From the NCBI RefSeq assembly GCF_007655135.1, contig NC_045132.1:25972354-26036353 (forward strand): a stretch of 64,000 nucleotides of DNA. Reading direction: 5' to 3'. A model generated the notes under the pieces. The model saw nothing but the letters and a program-made list of their open reading frames with translations, was not told the DNA's origin and did not search any database. Shown here piece after piece: positions 50,311-62,465 of this stretch. Every line of letters starts with the position of its first letter. The first letter of the stretch is position 1. The DNA is from Punica granatum. Its lineage: Eukaryota > Streptophyta > Magnoliopsida > Myrtales > Lythraceae. Both the position numbers and the translations under genes were made by a program.

Positions 50311-50984
50311 CTCGCAGAGGCTTATTAGAAAGTTTGAAGCTTGGAGTGAAAAGTGCACTGGGGAAGAACCAGATTTATAGAAGAATGGATGAAGAGAGAG
50401 ACAGAGAGTACTTTGGGTGGGTCATTTTTATCTTCTTCTTCCATAATTAATCACTGCAAAAATCCAATTTATCTGCGGCATATATATAATCATTACTTCC
50501 TTTGTTCCTTCCTTCCATCCTTCGCAGGCCTGTCACTGACGTCGGCGCCGTCTTCTAGTGGAGAGAGGGGGACTGTCGGTTTTTGACAGTTGGGAATGAT
50601 GTCACCAAATGATAATTAAGCCAGCTAGTCCCACGTCAGTCCAGTATTAGCAAGTGTACCATCCTATGTGTTTTGCTCTTTTTTTGTACCATCCTATGTG
50701 TTTTGCTCCTTTTCATATTGCTTTTTATTATTTCTAATAGGATTTATTATCCGCATCACATCTTTGTCGGCTTCATACTCCAGTTCTAGTTCTAATTACT
50801 TCCCAGAAGACATTTTCCTCTTCCCCGAGTTGGGCGAACTGGCTGCAGTTATCGTGTCATTGCATGATATATGCATGTAATCCCAAGTCCCGTTAGGCGT
50901 TAATTCATGTAAAGCATGACCGGAGATGATGGATAAATTTATGGATTTTGTGAACAATATACTAAAAATGATTAGTTATCAATC

Positions 50985-51202
50985 CAACGGGGTTAACCTA
51001 GTAGTTAAAAGGTGTGACAATCAATGAGAAGTCTAATGTTTGAATCACGCCCTAATTTCCATGCATGAGAGTACTTCCTATTGAACCACCCACATAGTCT
51101 GTGACAGGATTTTCCTGTGTCATCAAGTTATTCACGTAAATCGTGAGATTAGTCGGATAAAATTCGGACTCACTCATTATAAAAAAAAAAAAATGGTTAG
51201 TT
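50985..51202 (+). mobile_element. Older SINE related to the one at 19.2 kb
   Basis: The A-box-like TTAACCTAGTAGTTAAAAGG, a B-box-like TGTTTGAATCACGCC and a 3' part 'gattagtcggataaaattcg' match the 19.2-kb SINE with substitutions, and an A-run ends it. Imperfect flanking repeats aatgattagtt/aatggttagtt (about 50,968-50,977 and 51,192-51,202) look like an old target-site duplication. Confidence 0.72.
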
Positions 51203-53400
51203 GTTCCTCTTCCTCCCCTTCCCTTGTCTTGTGTGATGGCAACTGCTTACGTTTTTCTTCTCATGTATTAATTAATGTACGCCAGGATGATTGACCAGAG
51301 GAGAAGTTAAGGGGCCGGTCAACTCAGAAGATTTGGCTTCGAAGAGATAAATATTTGCTCCACACCACAGCTGTAATAGTTAATTTGATTCAAGGAAGAG
51401 ATGATTGATACGTATATTATCATTGGCTAGATTTGGGGGTTGACGATGATATGACCAGTGTCTTAATGCTGCCAATGGGATTGATTTGATTTGGGTCTCC
51501 CTCTCGTCTCCTCTCCTCCTTTCACATTGGTCTCATGCTTTTTATATTTAATTTATTTATATTTATATGTATTTTGGCTTAAAGGATTTTAAGTAAATTC
51601 ATGCAATTTCATAATTGGAATTCGGATGCCTCGTTGATTTGATGTAGATGCAGACAGACCGGGTTTCCAACCTTACTATGGGTCAACTTGGAATTAATTA
51701 TATGCATGGTGTAGTGCATGGTGGGCAGGGGTTCCAGTGCTGTATTAATGAATCGAGAGAGAGCTAAAATTTAAGGCGGGGGGGTATTTCTTTCTTATTA
51801 GTTTTTAGGAAATAACAACGGAAGACTATCAAAATGTTTTTCTAGATTTATGGCCATAGAATATAGAGAGCATTTTATTCTTTCTCTTGCTCGATTACAG
51901 GATGTACATGGCTAAGTGTGTTGAGTAGGATTGGAATCGGTAGAAGTGCGGTCTCGTTGGGGAGTTAGTCGAAAAATTTATAATTGAGAGAAAAGCTCAA
52001 ACTTGAATTAGTCGAACACGTTATCCTAGGCGGTGCATATATATTATAGAGAGAGAGTTTTCTTAAACGAGGACATGAAAAGATTCTTATATGGTGCAAA
52101 CTGCAAACAAAAGAAAAGCAAGTATAATTCCCCCCCCTGGAGAAGTGGTGTTGCATTTCATTAACTCAAGCAAACATAGACAGTATGTCAATTACATCAC
52201 CAATCAAAAAAGCTCAACCTCTTAACAGCAAAAACACCAAAATAACAAAATTGCTGCAAAACTACTTGCTACTGCAGACTCAAATTTCCAGCAATCTTGG
52301 AGGTCTTCAACTTGTGCTGAACTTTCAGAATTGTAGAGATCCTGAGCTTCACAGCTTCTATGATCTGGCTTACAATCTCAGCAACAGGCTTCGGTATTGT
52401 ACTTTTTTTTAACGCCTGTTCTTCCCAAATTGTTACATCTTATGGAGTCGCGAGAGGTATCTCCTTGTCTCAGGATCCGACTCTCTCTAGTCCTACATTC
52501 ATGATGAGATGGGAGCAGGACATTCCTTGGAATCGGTCTGTATACCCCGACTTGTCTCGGGACATTCGTTGGGACCGGTCTACGTACTCCAAATGAAATA
52601 AGGCTAGATTAACTGCTACCACAATATTTGTAACTGTACACATAACGGACTATTAAGATGACATATATATGCTCTACTTGGAGAACTACATCTCATGACA
52701 GGATGGGGACGGGGCATTCATTGAATTCAGTTTCTATGTAACTCGAATTGAATAAGGCTAGATTAACTGCTTTACCACAGTGTTTGTAATCGTACACGTA
52801 ACATACTATTTAGATTGCATGCATATGCTTTACTTGTAGAACTCGTTCTTTACCGTCCTATGCATTGCACGACATGGAGATTATATATACCATCTCATTA
52901 GGGGATGAGAGAGATTTGATTGTTCTATAGTGTACACGGAATGTTCTCTCCCTAGCGAGCCAAAGTCCGTGCATGCCAGCTCCTCGTGGTCGTGAATGTG
53001 ATTACCCCGCGAGACATTGGAATTACCAAACTTTATGGAAATAAGTTGAGAACCATTAAACCATGCATAATTTCTTGTGGTCATTCTATTATATTTTAGC
53101 TGCGAACTGCGAAACGGACATCGGCAGAACGGTCAATTAATTTTATTTTATTTTTTGCCACCTTGTAATTATCAAGTGTGCCGCTCAGTCAACAAACAAT
53201 TATCACGTGTCATTTTCTGCAACCGGAACCTTTTGGCCGATGATGACATCTTGGAAGGTGGAAGTAGGAAGGAAGAACGACGTCGCATCCGGTCAAATAT
53301 GGCTCAGTTTCCTCTCGCTGTTCCCTGCAATCACACACAACTCACTCCCTCTCCATGTTTAGGATTCAATTGCTTCAGTACAGCGAAGTATACATGATGT
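51203..53400. other. Intergenic spacer with a tandem duplication
   Basis: No gene seen. Two tandem copies of about 165-190 bp, near 52,500-52,690 and 52,700-52,855, share 'aataaggctagattaactgc' and 'atgct.tacttg.agaact'. The rest is unremarkable AT-rich spacer. Confidence 0.5.
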
Positions 53401-53414
53401 TGGATTTAGGAAGA

Positions 53415-53710
53415 TAGACCGAAAACCAAGAAGATAAATTTGGTGACCGATGATGACCCGAGGGGTCGAGGAGATCAGTCTTGAGGTCCAGGGAAAAGCA
53501 AGAAGCGGACTGAATCTTTGTGTTTTTAGTTTGTACTGGTGTTTTTAACGGTTATTCCCAAAACCAAGAAGATATACTTGGCGAACGACATCCCTAGGGG
53601 GTCGAGAAGATCAGTCTTGAGCTTCTGCACAGGAACAAGCTCGACGCAGGCTGGCGATTGAGTGAAGGGAAAAGCAGACTAAACCTTGGTGTTTTTGTAC
53701 AGGTGTTTGT
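53415..53710. repeat. Tandem duplication of about 145 bp
   Basis: Copies at about 53,415-53,545 and 53,561-53,710 share 'aaaaccaagaagata', 'gaagatcagtcttgag' or 'gagatcagtcttgag', and 'gtgttttt'. No coding frame is kept. Origin unknown. Confidence 0.6.
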
Positions 53711-53756
53711 CTTCTTACCTTGTAGTTTTTTAGTATGGTATCGACTATCGAGAGTT

Positions 53757-54385
53757 TGTTGTCCCACATCGGATAATTGATTAAAATATATCATAAGCTT
53801 ACAAGAGAGGGATAGTACAACTTAATGGCTCAAACTTTTTAATTGAAAAATGAGTTCAATCGCTTATAAGTCTGGTGAATATGTTATATACGGGTTCAAA
53901 GTGTTTTGTTATAGTATATTTATATTTACGTTCCATAGACCGTAAAAATTCACACTTGAGCCTATACAGATTTGAGTCCATCTGCAATCCAAAAGCTTAA
54001 ATTAATAGATTGTTGAACCCAAGTCGCATATAAGTTTGTGATTTCTTTATCAATTTTTTCATGTGGGATAACGTATCTCAATATCCACCCTCACGTGGCA
54101 ACGTGTGGTCCAACATGTGTCACGTGCCCTTAAACATCCGCCTTTAACAACTGATCACGAGCCGGACATTCTATTCCGTGCTCGTGCAAGGGGAGACAAA
54201 TATCAAACTAGCCTCGAATTCCACACTCGGGCCTAACTAGAGGTGCACATTTAGCTATCTCGGAGCTGGACCGGACCACTCTTGTGCCTGATTAACATGA
54301 AGCGCACTCTTTACTGTCTCGAAACTGAATATGGTGTGGTGTGAACTCACATGAGCACGCGGAAGTATAATCCTATCTGATACCA
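53757..54385 (-). mobile_element. TRIM-like retroelement remnant
   Basis: Bases about 54,093-54,385 align with the internal part of the TRIM array at 27.6-28.5 kb ('ctcacgtg', 'gtgcccttaaac', 'ccgtgctcg'), and its left flank resembles the TRIM LTR. A primer-binding site (TGGTATCAG on the minus strand) sits at the right end, about 54,385-54,377. The left edge starts TGTTGTCCCACATCGG, a common plant LTR start, in the opposite orientation, so the remnant is composite. Confidence 0.6.
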
Positions 54386-54630
54386 TGTAGAAATCGATGT
54401 AAAACCGATGAAGAAGTCAAAAGAAGACAGAATTGCAGAGAATCTGCAATGTATTGCCATGCTTTATTCCACTGTAAAACAATGATTATATAGACATACA
54501 CATCAAAGTAAATTCCCAATAATATGAAGTCTAAGCGGGAAACAAATAATGTCTAGTCTAAAACAAAAGCTACTTTACAAAGTTACACAATATAGGAGAT
54601 ACTCGAGAAGATACTCGAGATACTCGATTT
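54386..54630 (-). mobile_element. LTR copy in reverse orientation
   Basis: About 245 bp reading as the reverse complement of the LTR at 55,141-55,393. On the minus strand it ends ...TTTCTACA and is directly followed by the TGGTATCAG primer-binding site, as a 5' LTR should be. Its outer end is truncated at about 54,630, where similarity to the partner stops. Confidence 0.75.
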
Positions 54631-55140
54631 CAATCTCTCCTCAGCAAGTTGGGTTTTTGACGCAGTGTACACATGAGTAACCTGTCACAGACCCATTGAT
54701 TCGCGCATGAATACCGGAACTATGACATTCAACTCCCTATTGATTTTTCGAATACTTAGGTAATTGGCATCCAACTTGAATAAATTCGAGAATTGGACAA
54801 AGAGCACGAAAGCTCAAATTTTTATTGATAATCCAAAAATAACTCCTCCAGCCCTAGGGTTTATACAAAGCTTAAATAGGGTTTAAAAAAAATTAAATTG
54901 CATAAAAAGAAATATTTTTTTCTAAAATTGCAAAAAAAACACCCTAATTAACATAAAATTGCCTGTTTGAGACCCTAAACGATGGAATTCATCTAAAATA
55001 TCGAAATTTCACGGCCACAGACCGTGAGTTTTGCTCCTAGGGTCGTCATAACCTATTTTTCTCTAGGTACCGACTTGCCAGGTCTTCTGCCGCATCAATG
55101 TTCGGAATCCTCACGCTCAAACTTGAGGGAGGAGTATTAC

Positions 55141-55393
55141 TGTTGTATATCAGCTGTATCTTGAGCATCTTCTCGAGTATCTCCTATATCGTGTAACTTT
55201 GTAAAGTAACTTTTGTTTTAGACTAGACATTATTTGTTTCCTGCTTAGACTTTATATTACTAGGAATTTACTTTGATATATATGTCTATATAATCCTTGT
55301 TCTACAGTGGAATAAAGCACGGCAATACATTGCGGATTCTCTGCAATTCTGTCTTCTTTTGACTTCTTCATCGGTTTTACACCGATTTCTTCA
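55141..55393 (+). mobile_element. LTR (TG...CA) preceded by a polypurine tract
   Basis: A 253-bp block starting TGTTGTATATCAGCTG and ending CGATTTCTTCA. The 15 bases before it (gagggaggagtatta) are a purine-rich tract as found before the 3' LTR of Copia-type elements. The 510 bases to the left encode nothing, so only the 3' end of an element remains. Confidence 0.78.
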
Positions 55394-57045
55394 TGGACTG
55401 ACCTCAAAAAGGTCCAATATAATTAAAGAAAAGGTCGGCAACTGGAATTGATGTGCATTGGTGATGCTGATTCATTGTGTGGTCCATTGTATTAATATTT
55501 ATTTGGCCAATTACATAAAGAAAGATATAATCAATTTCTTGAATTGCATATTCTTTTCCATAAATGACAACAAATGACATGACAAAGAAAAAGAAAAGAT
55601 ACACTCGTCTTGTTCAAGTTAAGTCATGCATTTTAATCTGAGAGACCATTCACCAATGATGATAATAATAATAATAATAATAATAATCAAAGAGACCGAT
55701 ATAGATATAAACTAGAATTCTTATTATGTATGAATTTTTTAGCAACATGTGGTCCGCTGTAAACAAATTCTTTTCTTGCACGATGCTCTCTTTATGTGAA
55801 ATTTTCTTGGTAAATGGTAGTTGAGAATTGAGATGCATGGAGTGGAGGCAGTCGTTATTTTGATTTTGTAATTGCATCCATAAACTACAGGGAAGCTGAC
55901 ATATTTCACTATTTATTTATTATTTATATTTATTATCAATTCAACGAAGACTCTGGATTGAGATTGGAATCAATGTCATTTTTTTTGTGCATTTTTAAAA
56001 TAAAAGTTATATCATATTTTGGGATAATTCTTTTTTGTTAAAAAGATATATATATTTTTTCAATCTATAGGTTATTTTTGGAAAAAAAGGGATCTATATA
56101 GATTTTCTCCTTTTGAGTTTTTCTTAGAGATGATTCACATATTTTGAAGAATAAGTTTTGTAAAAGAAGTCAAAGAGGAAATAATCCAGCGGCATACGAG
56201 TTCGTTTAATAATTAAGAAATTTTAAATGTGATACTTATTGTGGAATTACTCATACTTCTTTATTAGATATTTAAAATTTTTATTCTCTGTATCATATCG
56301 TTTACTGAAAGGAGAACTAATTAGACCTGAAAAACAAGATAACCGACAAAAGTTGGTTGATTTGGAAAGGAATATTCCTCTTCCACAAAATCATAAAAAT
56401 TATCACTAAATTTTTTAGGTTAAAAAATGCTCAATAATATGATAATTGCTTGATAAGCAAATTTTAAAATTACATTATTTTTAAGATACCTTGTTTGATA
56501 TTTTATTGTGTGTATATATATATAATCGGCCTCTGTTAATAAAATTCTCCACTATTAAAACATCCATAAAGGAAACGTTATAACCACCGCTCATTATGGA
56601 GTATCATTTAACCCTATTTTATTTTTTCGTCAATTCAATAATACAATCATTATTTTTTTATTTTTCTTCAATATAATAATAAATTTTATGATGTACTTTT
56701 TCTTAACCATTGTTATAACTAATTTTATACTAAATTCTCTTAATCATACATTATCTTTTCATCAATTCAATAACACAATTATTATTTTTATTTTCTTCTT
56801 AAATTTAATAATAAATTGTCACACATACTTTTTTATAATCATCATTATAACCTACTTAAATATATACATAAATATTTGAAATGAACTTCACTTCATTACC
56901 AAACGCCACTTATTTTGCCTAATCTTAATAAATTTCAAAAATATTTTTTGAGACTTCAACACAGGACTTTCTGCCCCAAAAAAAGGCAAAAATAAATTTC
57001 ACGAAAAGAAAAACAATTAAAATAAAATTGAATTAATAACAAAAA
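55394..57045. other. AT-rich spacer
   Basis: No gene recognised. A TAA repeat lies near 55,662-55,687. Bases 56,400-56,900 are strongly AT-rich with repeated 'caattcaataatacaatcattattttt'-like segments, suggesting decayed repeats. Confidence 0.5.
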
Positions 57046-57049
57046 AATA

Positions 57050-57993
57050 CAAAATTTTCATATTTTGACAATTTTAGTATGAATTTTTTTTCTTAACCTG
57101 AAATGCATAAACTTTCAATTTGATAACAATTCTAGTACGACGTCAAATTTTCCGTTAATTTGGATAGAATCGAGATCACATAGGGCGTCGACAACCCCAA
57201 TCAGAGGAAGGACGTTGACCATCCCAATCAGAAGGAGGGAGCCGACGACCCCAATCAGGGCAGTGATGGCTGGAATCGAGGCCCTCACCCCGCAGAATTG
57301 GATGAACCCTCAAATTAGGAATTTTCTTTTCGGCGGCATCCTTTCGCATTGACGGCGAGTGGAGTGCCACAATCCCATTCATCATTTTTTATCTACATAA
57401 ACTAAAGTCCATAGCACTGGCAACGTCTCTATTCAATATAGAATATAATAAATATATATGGAATATATATTCCATATTCCGTATATAGAATATATATAAA
57501 AATAGATTTCCATTTTGATTTTGAATTCTAAATAAAAACGAAATAAAAAAGGCGAATTTCATTTTATTTGAATTCCTTTTCTTTAGCTTGAGAAAGACGG
57601 TCAAAAAATTCCCAATCATGGTCCTTGTAGAAGGAGAGGAAGGAATCAAGAAGAAGGTTTCAGCAACAACGGGTTTTATTGCAAGATAGCTCACGATGTT
57701 CATATCGATCTATTATGCGCCTCTGCATCCAGCATTGGGTAGACCTTATACAATAACTATCCTAGCTCTACCCTATCTCTGATTCCGACAGGTGAAGCCA
57801 CAACTCCGGCCACCCCCTTGATTAGGATTTTCGACATCCTCCCCCGATTGGGATGGCCGACGCTCTTTATGGTATTAATTCCGTTCAAATTGACGAAAAA
57901 TTTGTCTCATTGGTAAAATTGTTGTCAAATTGAAAATTTATGCATTTTTAAGTTATGAAAAAAAATTAGTACTAAAATTATTAAAATACGAAA
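57050..57993. mobile_element. Long inverted-repeat element with plastid DNA inside
   Basis: Left arm about 57,050-57,290 and right arm about 57,780-57,993 are reverse complements with roughly 75-80 percent identity by eye in the outer part ('aatgcataaa.tttcaatttg'). The inner parts of both arms carry repeats of 'catcccaatcag/cggggg'. The arms fit a Mutator-like or foldback element. No target-site duplication was fixed. Confidence 0.7.
57626..57785 (+). pseudogene. Plastid ycf1 (TIC214) fragment in nuclear DNA
   Basis: One frame reads KKKVSATTGFIAR, stop, [20 protein letters not shown], then [10 protein letters not shown] and stop. This is the N-terminal region of plastid Ycf1/TIC214, which in plastids has KKVSATTGFI and [18 protein letters not shown]. 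Two stops and several substitutions show it is a dead nuclear plastid fragment (NUPT). It sits in the middle of an inverted-repeat element. The AT-rich 57,400-57,625 next to it may also be organellar, but I cannot place it. Confidence 0.85.
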
Positions 57994-58204
57994 CTTTTTT
58001 ATATATATTTTTTATTAACCCAATAAAATCAGTAAAAAAACTAAGGACGAGGCTTCACAGAAGCAGAGACAGACAAAAACTTCCTGAGTCATAAGGCACC
58101 TTGTAAAGTACCGTCTCCTTCCATTGAAATTCCCAAAGAATTCCGCCCGCTGAAGGAAAGGAAAGGCAAAAAAAAAAAAAAAGGCTCGAAGCTTCCCCTC
58201 CCCC

Positions 58205-58948
58205 ATGGCGGAAAATCCCCGTCCTCCGGTCACCGGCTACCCCGTGCCACCCGCCGGTGCCTACTCCAACGGCTACCCTGCTGCGCCGGCCTCCAACACT
58301 GCCTACCCCTACGCTGCTCCTCCTCCTCAGCACAACAACTACCAGTACTACGGGCCGCAGTACCAGCGCCGCAACGCCTTCATCCGCTACTTCCTGGTGG
58401 CCCTGATTTCCTTCTTCATCATCACCGGCTCGATTATCTTCATCGTCTGGCTGGTGCTCCGCCCCCGGATCCCCGAGTTTACTGTCCAGTCGGTCAAAGT
58501 CACGAACTTTTCCGTCGTCGACTCCCAGCACGTGTCCGGCATTTGGCAGGTCCGGCTCCTGGTCGCGAACCCTAACAAGAAGATGAAGATCTCGTACGCC
58601 ACCATGGACTCCACGCTCTTCTACAAATCGGAGTTCATAACCGCCACGCGGATCCCACCGTTCGACCAGGGCACGAGGAACCAGACGGCCGTGGACACGT
58701 CCTTCTCCGTCCAGGACGCTTACGTGGCCGTCTCGGCTCTGAACACCCTCAACTCGGAGAGAGCTAAGGGGACAGTCCCGTTCCGGATTAGGGTTCTGGC
58801 CTGGGTCAGATTCAGGTCGGGGTGGTGGCGGGCGAGGAGTAGGCTGCTCAAGGTTTGGTGTGAGGACCTGACAGTGGGCCTATCTTCTTCGAATAATCGG
58901 ACCGCCGATTTGGTTGGTGGAGAAAGGGATTGCAAGGTTAGAATATGA
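58205..58948 (+). CDS. NHL: NDR1/HIN1-like (NHL) LEA_2 domain protein
   Basis: Membrane-anchored protein of the NHL family, several members of which take part in pathogen or abiotic stress responses. It is a single exon of 247 aa. The N-terminus is cytosolic and rich in Pro/Tyr/Ala (GYPVPPAGAYSNGYPAAPAS). One membrane segment lies at about 62-85 (YFLVALISFFIITGSIIFIV). A LEA_2-type domain follows, with the family motif NPNKKMKISY at about 122-131. The start is the first ATG and is preceded by a purine-rich leader. The coding region is clearly more GC-rich than its surroundings, as common for intronless NHL genes. The exact member cannot be named. Confidence 0.88.
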   Translation: MAENPRPPVTGYPVPPAGAYSNGYPAAPASNTAYPYAAPPPQHNNYQYYGPQYQRRNAFIRYFLVALISFFIITGSIIFIVWLVLRPRIPEFTVQSVKVTNFSVVDSQHVSGIWQVRLLVANPNKKMKISYATMDSTLFYKSEFITATRIPPFDQGTRNQTAVDTSFSVQDAYVAVSALNTLNSERAKGTVPFRIRVLAWVRFRSGWWRARSRLLKVWCEDLTVGLSSSNNRTADLVGGERDCKVRI

Positions 58949-61900
58949 CTTATGTTAACTTCTGCTCCCTCAATTCGGTTTTGCTTGGGAGATAAATTTC
59001 GTGTAATCTTTTTGACTTTGTTTTAGCTTGCGCGAACAATTAGATGTATATTGAAGGTTTAGATATTCATGTCATCGTGATTGATTCATAGTTTTATTCG
59101 TTATACAGTCGGTTTCTTGAAAGTCCGGTTTGTTTCTGCTTGTTTTGATCATTATGATTGATTTCGGCGAATGAAAGATCAATATTACGCAAATGGATAC
59201 ATGGAGACCTGACTACGGATCTCTCTTAAGTTACGTGATAGCACGCGTTGTTCAATTCTTTGAGATGGCTGCAAGAAAGCTGGGGCAATTGGAGTTGGGT
59301 GATTCGTATTATTGGGAACTCAGGGGGACAATCCCGAAAACTCTCCCGGGTGGTCAAGTCTACTTTTATCGATTTATGCATGATTATAGCAGGTTTCCCA
59401 GTATTTTCAGAGCTGCGTTGGTCATATTTTGGCGTGCTTTCTAGTCCTCTTTACGGGATTGTCCTTGATACCATATGTTAGTTTTATACTCTATATGTGA
59501 AACTCGGGAGAATTTGCAGACTGTATCGGTTCTCCTGTACTGAGTGGATATATTCAGAGCCCTATTCAAGGCATTGGAGGAGCGGAAAGTGGCAATCTAG
59601 CATCTTTAGTAGTATTCAAGGCAGTGTAGGAGCTGATATATGCTCAGTGTTTCGCTCGTTAGGAAGTTTTGTGGGTTTTTCTTTTCTAAGGACATCGCCT
59701 GGCTATACTTGGTCTCTCGTGCAGTAATTGCATCAATGATGGTTACCTATCGGAAACAGTACTGAGAAGTTAGTTATTTGACCAATTGGAAGGCCAATGT
59801 TGCACCATGAGATGTTGGTACATTAAGTTGAGCCTCATTTGTTCGTAGGACGTTATCAGCGAAGTGTATGGTGGCTTGATGAAGTAGGGAGGACGAAGCC
59901 CATCAAAGCTTCTTCTAGCCTAAGTATATGTTGCTGCTGTATTTTCCCATCCGTATCTGCAGAAATGTTATTTATAGATTCCTGGTAGGATACTCTAGTT
60001 TTTGTTGGATTGCTCTTGCAGTTGCAGAGTTTGTTCGATTGTATATAGTAACAGGAGAGGTTGAGGGTCCCACTACCTAAAGCCTTTTTCCTTGGATGCT
60101 AGAGGTTGTTCTTCGATTTACTTTCAGCTTGGCAATGTTATAGTTTGATTTGGGGAGTTAGATGCATACACTACTATCCCAGTAAACTAGGTATCTCATT
60201 TAAAACATGGACGGTCTTGTACTTCTTCATTCGCTTCGGGTTGTCTTGCTCTGTGTTTTGCAGTCATCCAATGCTTTCTGGTTAAAAATGGCACGGGTAG
60301 TTCTTCCTCTACCTTTGTAATGATTGATGGTCTCAATTTTCTTGCTTGATAACCTTCTGGGATGTTGCTGTACTAAAGGTTGAATATTTCAGATAGTGAA
60401 GAGTCGGGGTCCGAGAGATAGGCGAAGCATATGATACACTGTGTTTCCATTTGGGCTATATGTGAGGGATGTAGGAGATCTCTAGTTGCCCGAGACGGGT
60501 GCTTTAGCTATTTGCTTCATCCAAAGCCCCAAGTGCTCATCTCCTGGGAAAGGATCCATGCACTTTGGTGTCAAGCAATTCAATTTAGAGATGTTTGCAC
60601 TGTTTCAAATAGGAAGACACGGACAGGTTAGATGGAATAGTTTGGTGTACTCGACGCTATCATCTTTTTCCTGACCAGCACGGTTACGCCTGAAAGATAT
60701 GGCCTGATAAAATGGGGTCACTGAATTCTCATCTCATGGCCACAAATCACAAGAAGCTGTTATTATGATATCCATTTTCATTTTTTTTTTCTTTTTTTCC
60801 AATACATGGATGGGCCTCCAACTTATGCTCGAGCAGTGGTCCAGAACATCATCGAAAAGACCCTTTAGAATTCTAATTTCTATCTTTGATGATGTGGGCC
60901 ACAACAGGTGGGAGACCACTCACTTTGGTCCATTTACTTGGCTATTTGATCATGAGGAAAAACAGCTCTTGGCCCAAATTCTATGCCGGAAAAGAAATCG
61001 GAATAGGGAAATTATGAGAAATGGCGTATATATATGATTGCAATACAGTGGCACACGTTCTCAAAACTAAGAAGTCTCAGAAGATTCAATTCTCACAAAT
61101 GGGACTTTCTGTGCATATTAATTTGTTGTTCGAAAGGAATAGTTCGGTTCGTGTTTGCTTTTTCTTCCCATATATTTACTTCCTTTCGCTTGTATGGCAG
61201 TTAGTCGGATTCTCTGCTTTAAGGAGTTTCCCCAGAACGAAGTGATAAAAACTTTGCTGGGAATTCTGCTTTATTCTACTTTTCACTTTTTCCTGCATAT
61301 CTTTCTCTCTTTCTTTCTTGTGGATCGGTTAACTGAATCAAAGGCAACCTTACAGACAACGTTCCACAAGGATTCATGGAAGATCCTAATGCTGCTTTAT
61401 TAGCCCAGATAAAAGATATAACAAGATTCATTCACTCGGGATCGAGGCGGAGAAATTTTCGATGCTTGAGAGATGGGAAAGCAATATTCTTCTCCTTTTC
61501 CAGTAAAACTCTGGTGGAAGATGAGAAATATTCCTAAAGATGGTTGAGATAACGTACGTCGGCCAAAGGTTCATGGAATCATTGCGCAGTGGCCGAGCTG
61601 ATGTGGCGGTTTTATCTTGAGTCTTAAGCTTGGATTCCCCATTCATGGTTGCTTGCAACCAAACCCAGTTCTCTTCTAATCATTACATTGGGGACAAGCA
61701 TCATATAAATCTGTCGAATTAGTAGTTCATAATGAAACTAATTTAACTTTCACGAACGAGTTCCCTCGTCTCCCCAACGATCTTAAAGACCGAGGTCGGG
61801 TGTATAAGATCAAATTACCGGCGAGTAGATTGCATCATACGACTGATTGCACGATAAAACTTTCCGGTTAATTAATGAAAGGTTTGAAGAGAAAAGGGTT

Positions 61901-62337
61901 GCAATTAATGAGCTATAGCTGGATATTGCGTACCCTTCAAAGCCAAGCCGAAGGTTACGAGCTTTAAAAGTTGATTGCTAGGCATAGATGACAACCCCTC
62001 CCTAAGCACATATAATGAGACCGTATGTTTCCCACTGGTATCGATAGGGTCACTGAGTAGAGCAGTTCGGGCTAGTTGATCATACCGTGCTATATAAAAT
62101 GATGTTTCCTATAATTAGATGGAATAATCAATGACGGTCAATTCGTCAGGCTGACATGGATTAGCAGCAAGTTACATTTATGATTTATTTATCTATCACG
62201 TAATCGAGTCACTATGATCCTAAGTGGCATATATCTAATCAAATCGTAGACTCTCCGATCTCGAGCGATGGTTTGGTAAAATTAACCGATGATGCCCCCC
62301 CTAATCTTCAATGTCATGATTTTTCTAACTTTTGCCA
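58949..62337. other. Region between the two NHL genes, no protein gene supported
   Basis: About 3.4 kb without a recognisable coding gene. Bases 59,000-60,700 are less AT-rich than typical spacer here and T/G-rich, like transcribed non-coding sequence or a long 3' UTR. The longest ORFs (up to 90 codons) have no recognisable domain. A non-coding transcript is possible but unproven. Confidence 0.45.
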
Positions 62338-62346
62338 CCTATAAAT
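62338..62346 (+). promoter_or_regulatory. TATA box of the second NHL gene
   Basis: CCTATAAAT lies about 125 bases before the start codon, at a typical distance for a short 5' leader. Confidence 0.6.
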
Positions 62347-62465
62347 CTCCCCCATCCACGACGCAAAAGCTCTTAGCTCTCTTGTGTCCTCCTGCTCACT
62401 AATTTCCCTCCACCATCTAAAATCCCATACTTCCCATATAGAGATATCGCATAAGCACCCGAGCT

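Noticed and set aside
57389..57703. 104-codon minus-strand ORF beginning [16 protein letters not shown]
   Set aside because: It is the reverse of the plastid ycf1 fragment and adjoining AT-rich DNA, not a gene.
58055..58531. 158-codon minus-strand ORF opposite the first NHL gene
   Set aside because: Val/Gly/Arg-rich shadow of the GC-rich NHL coding region.
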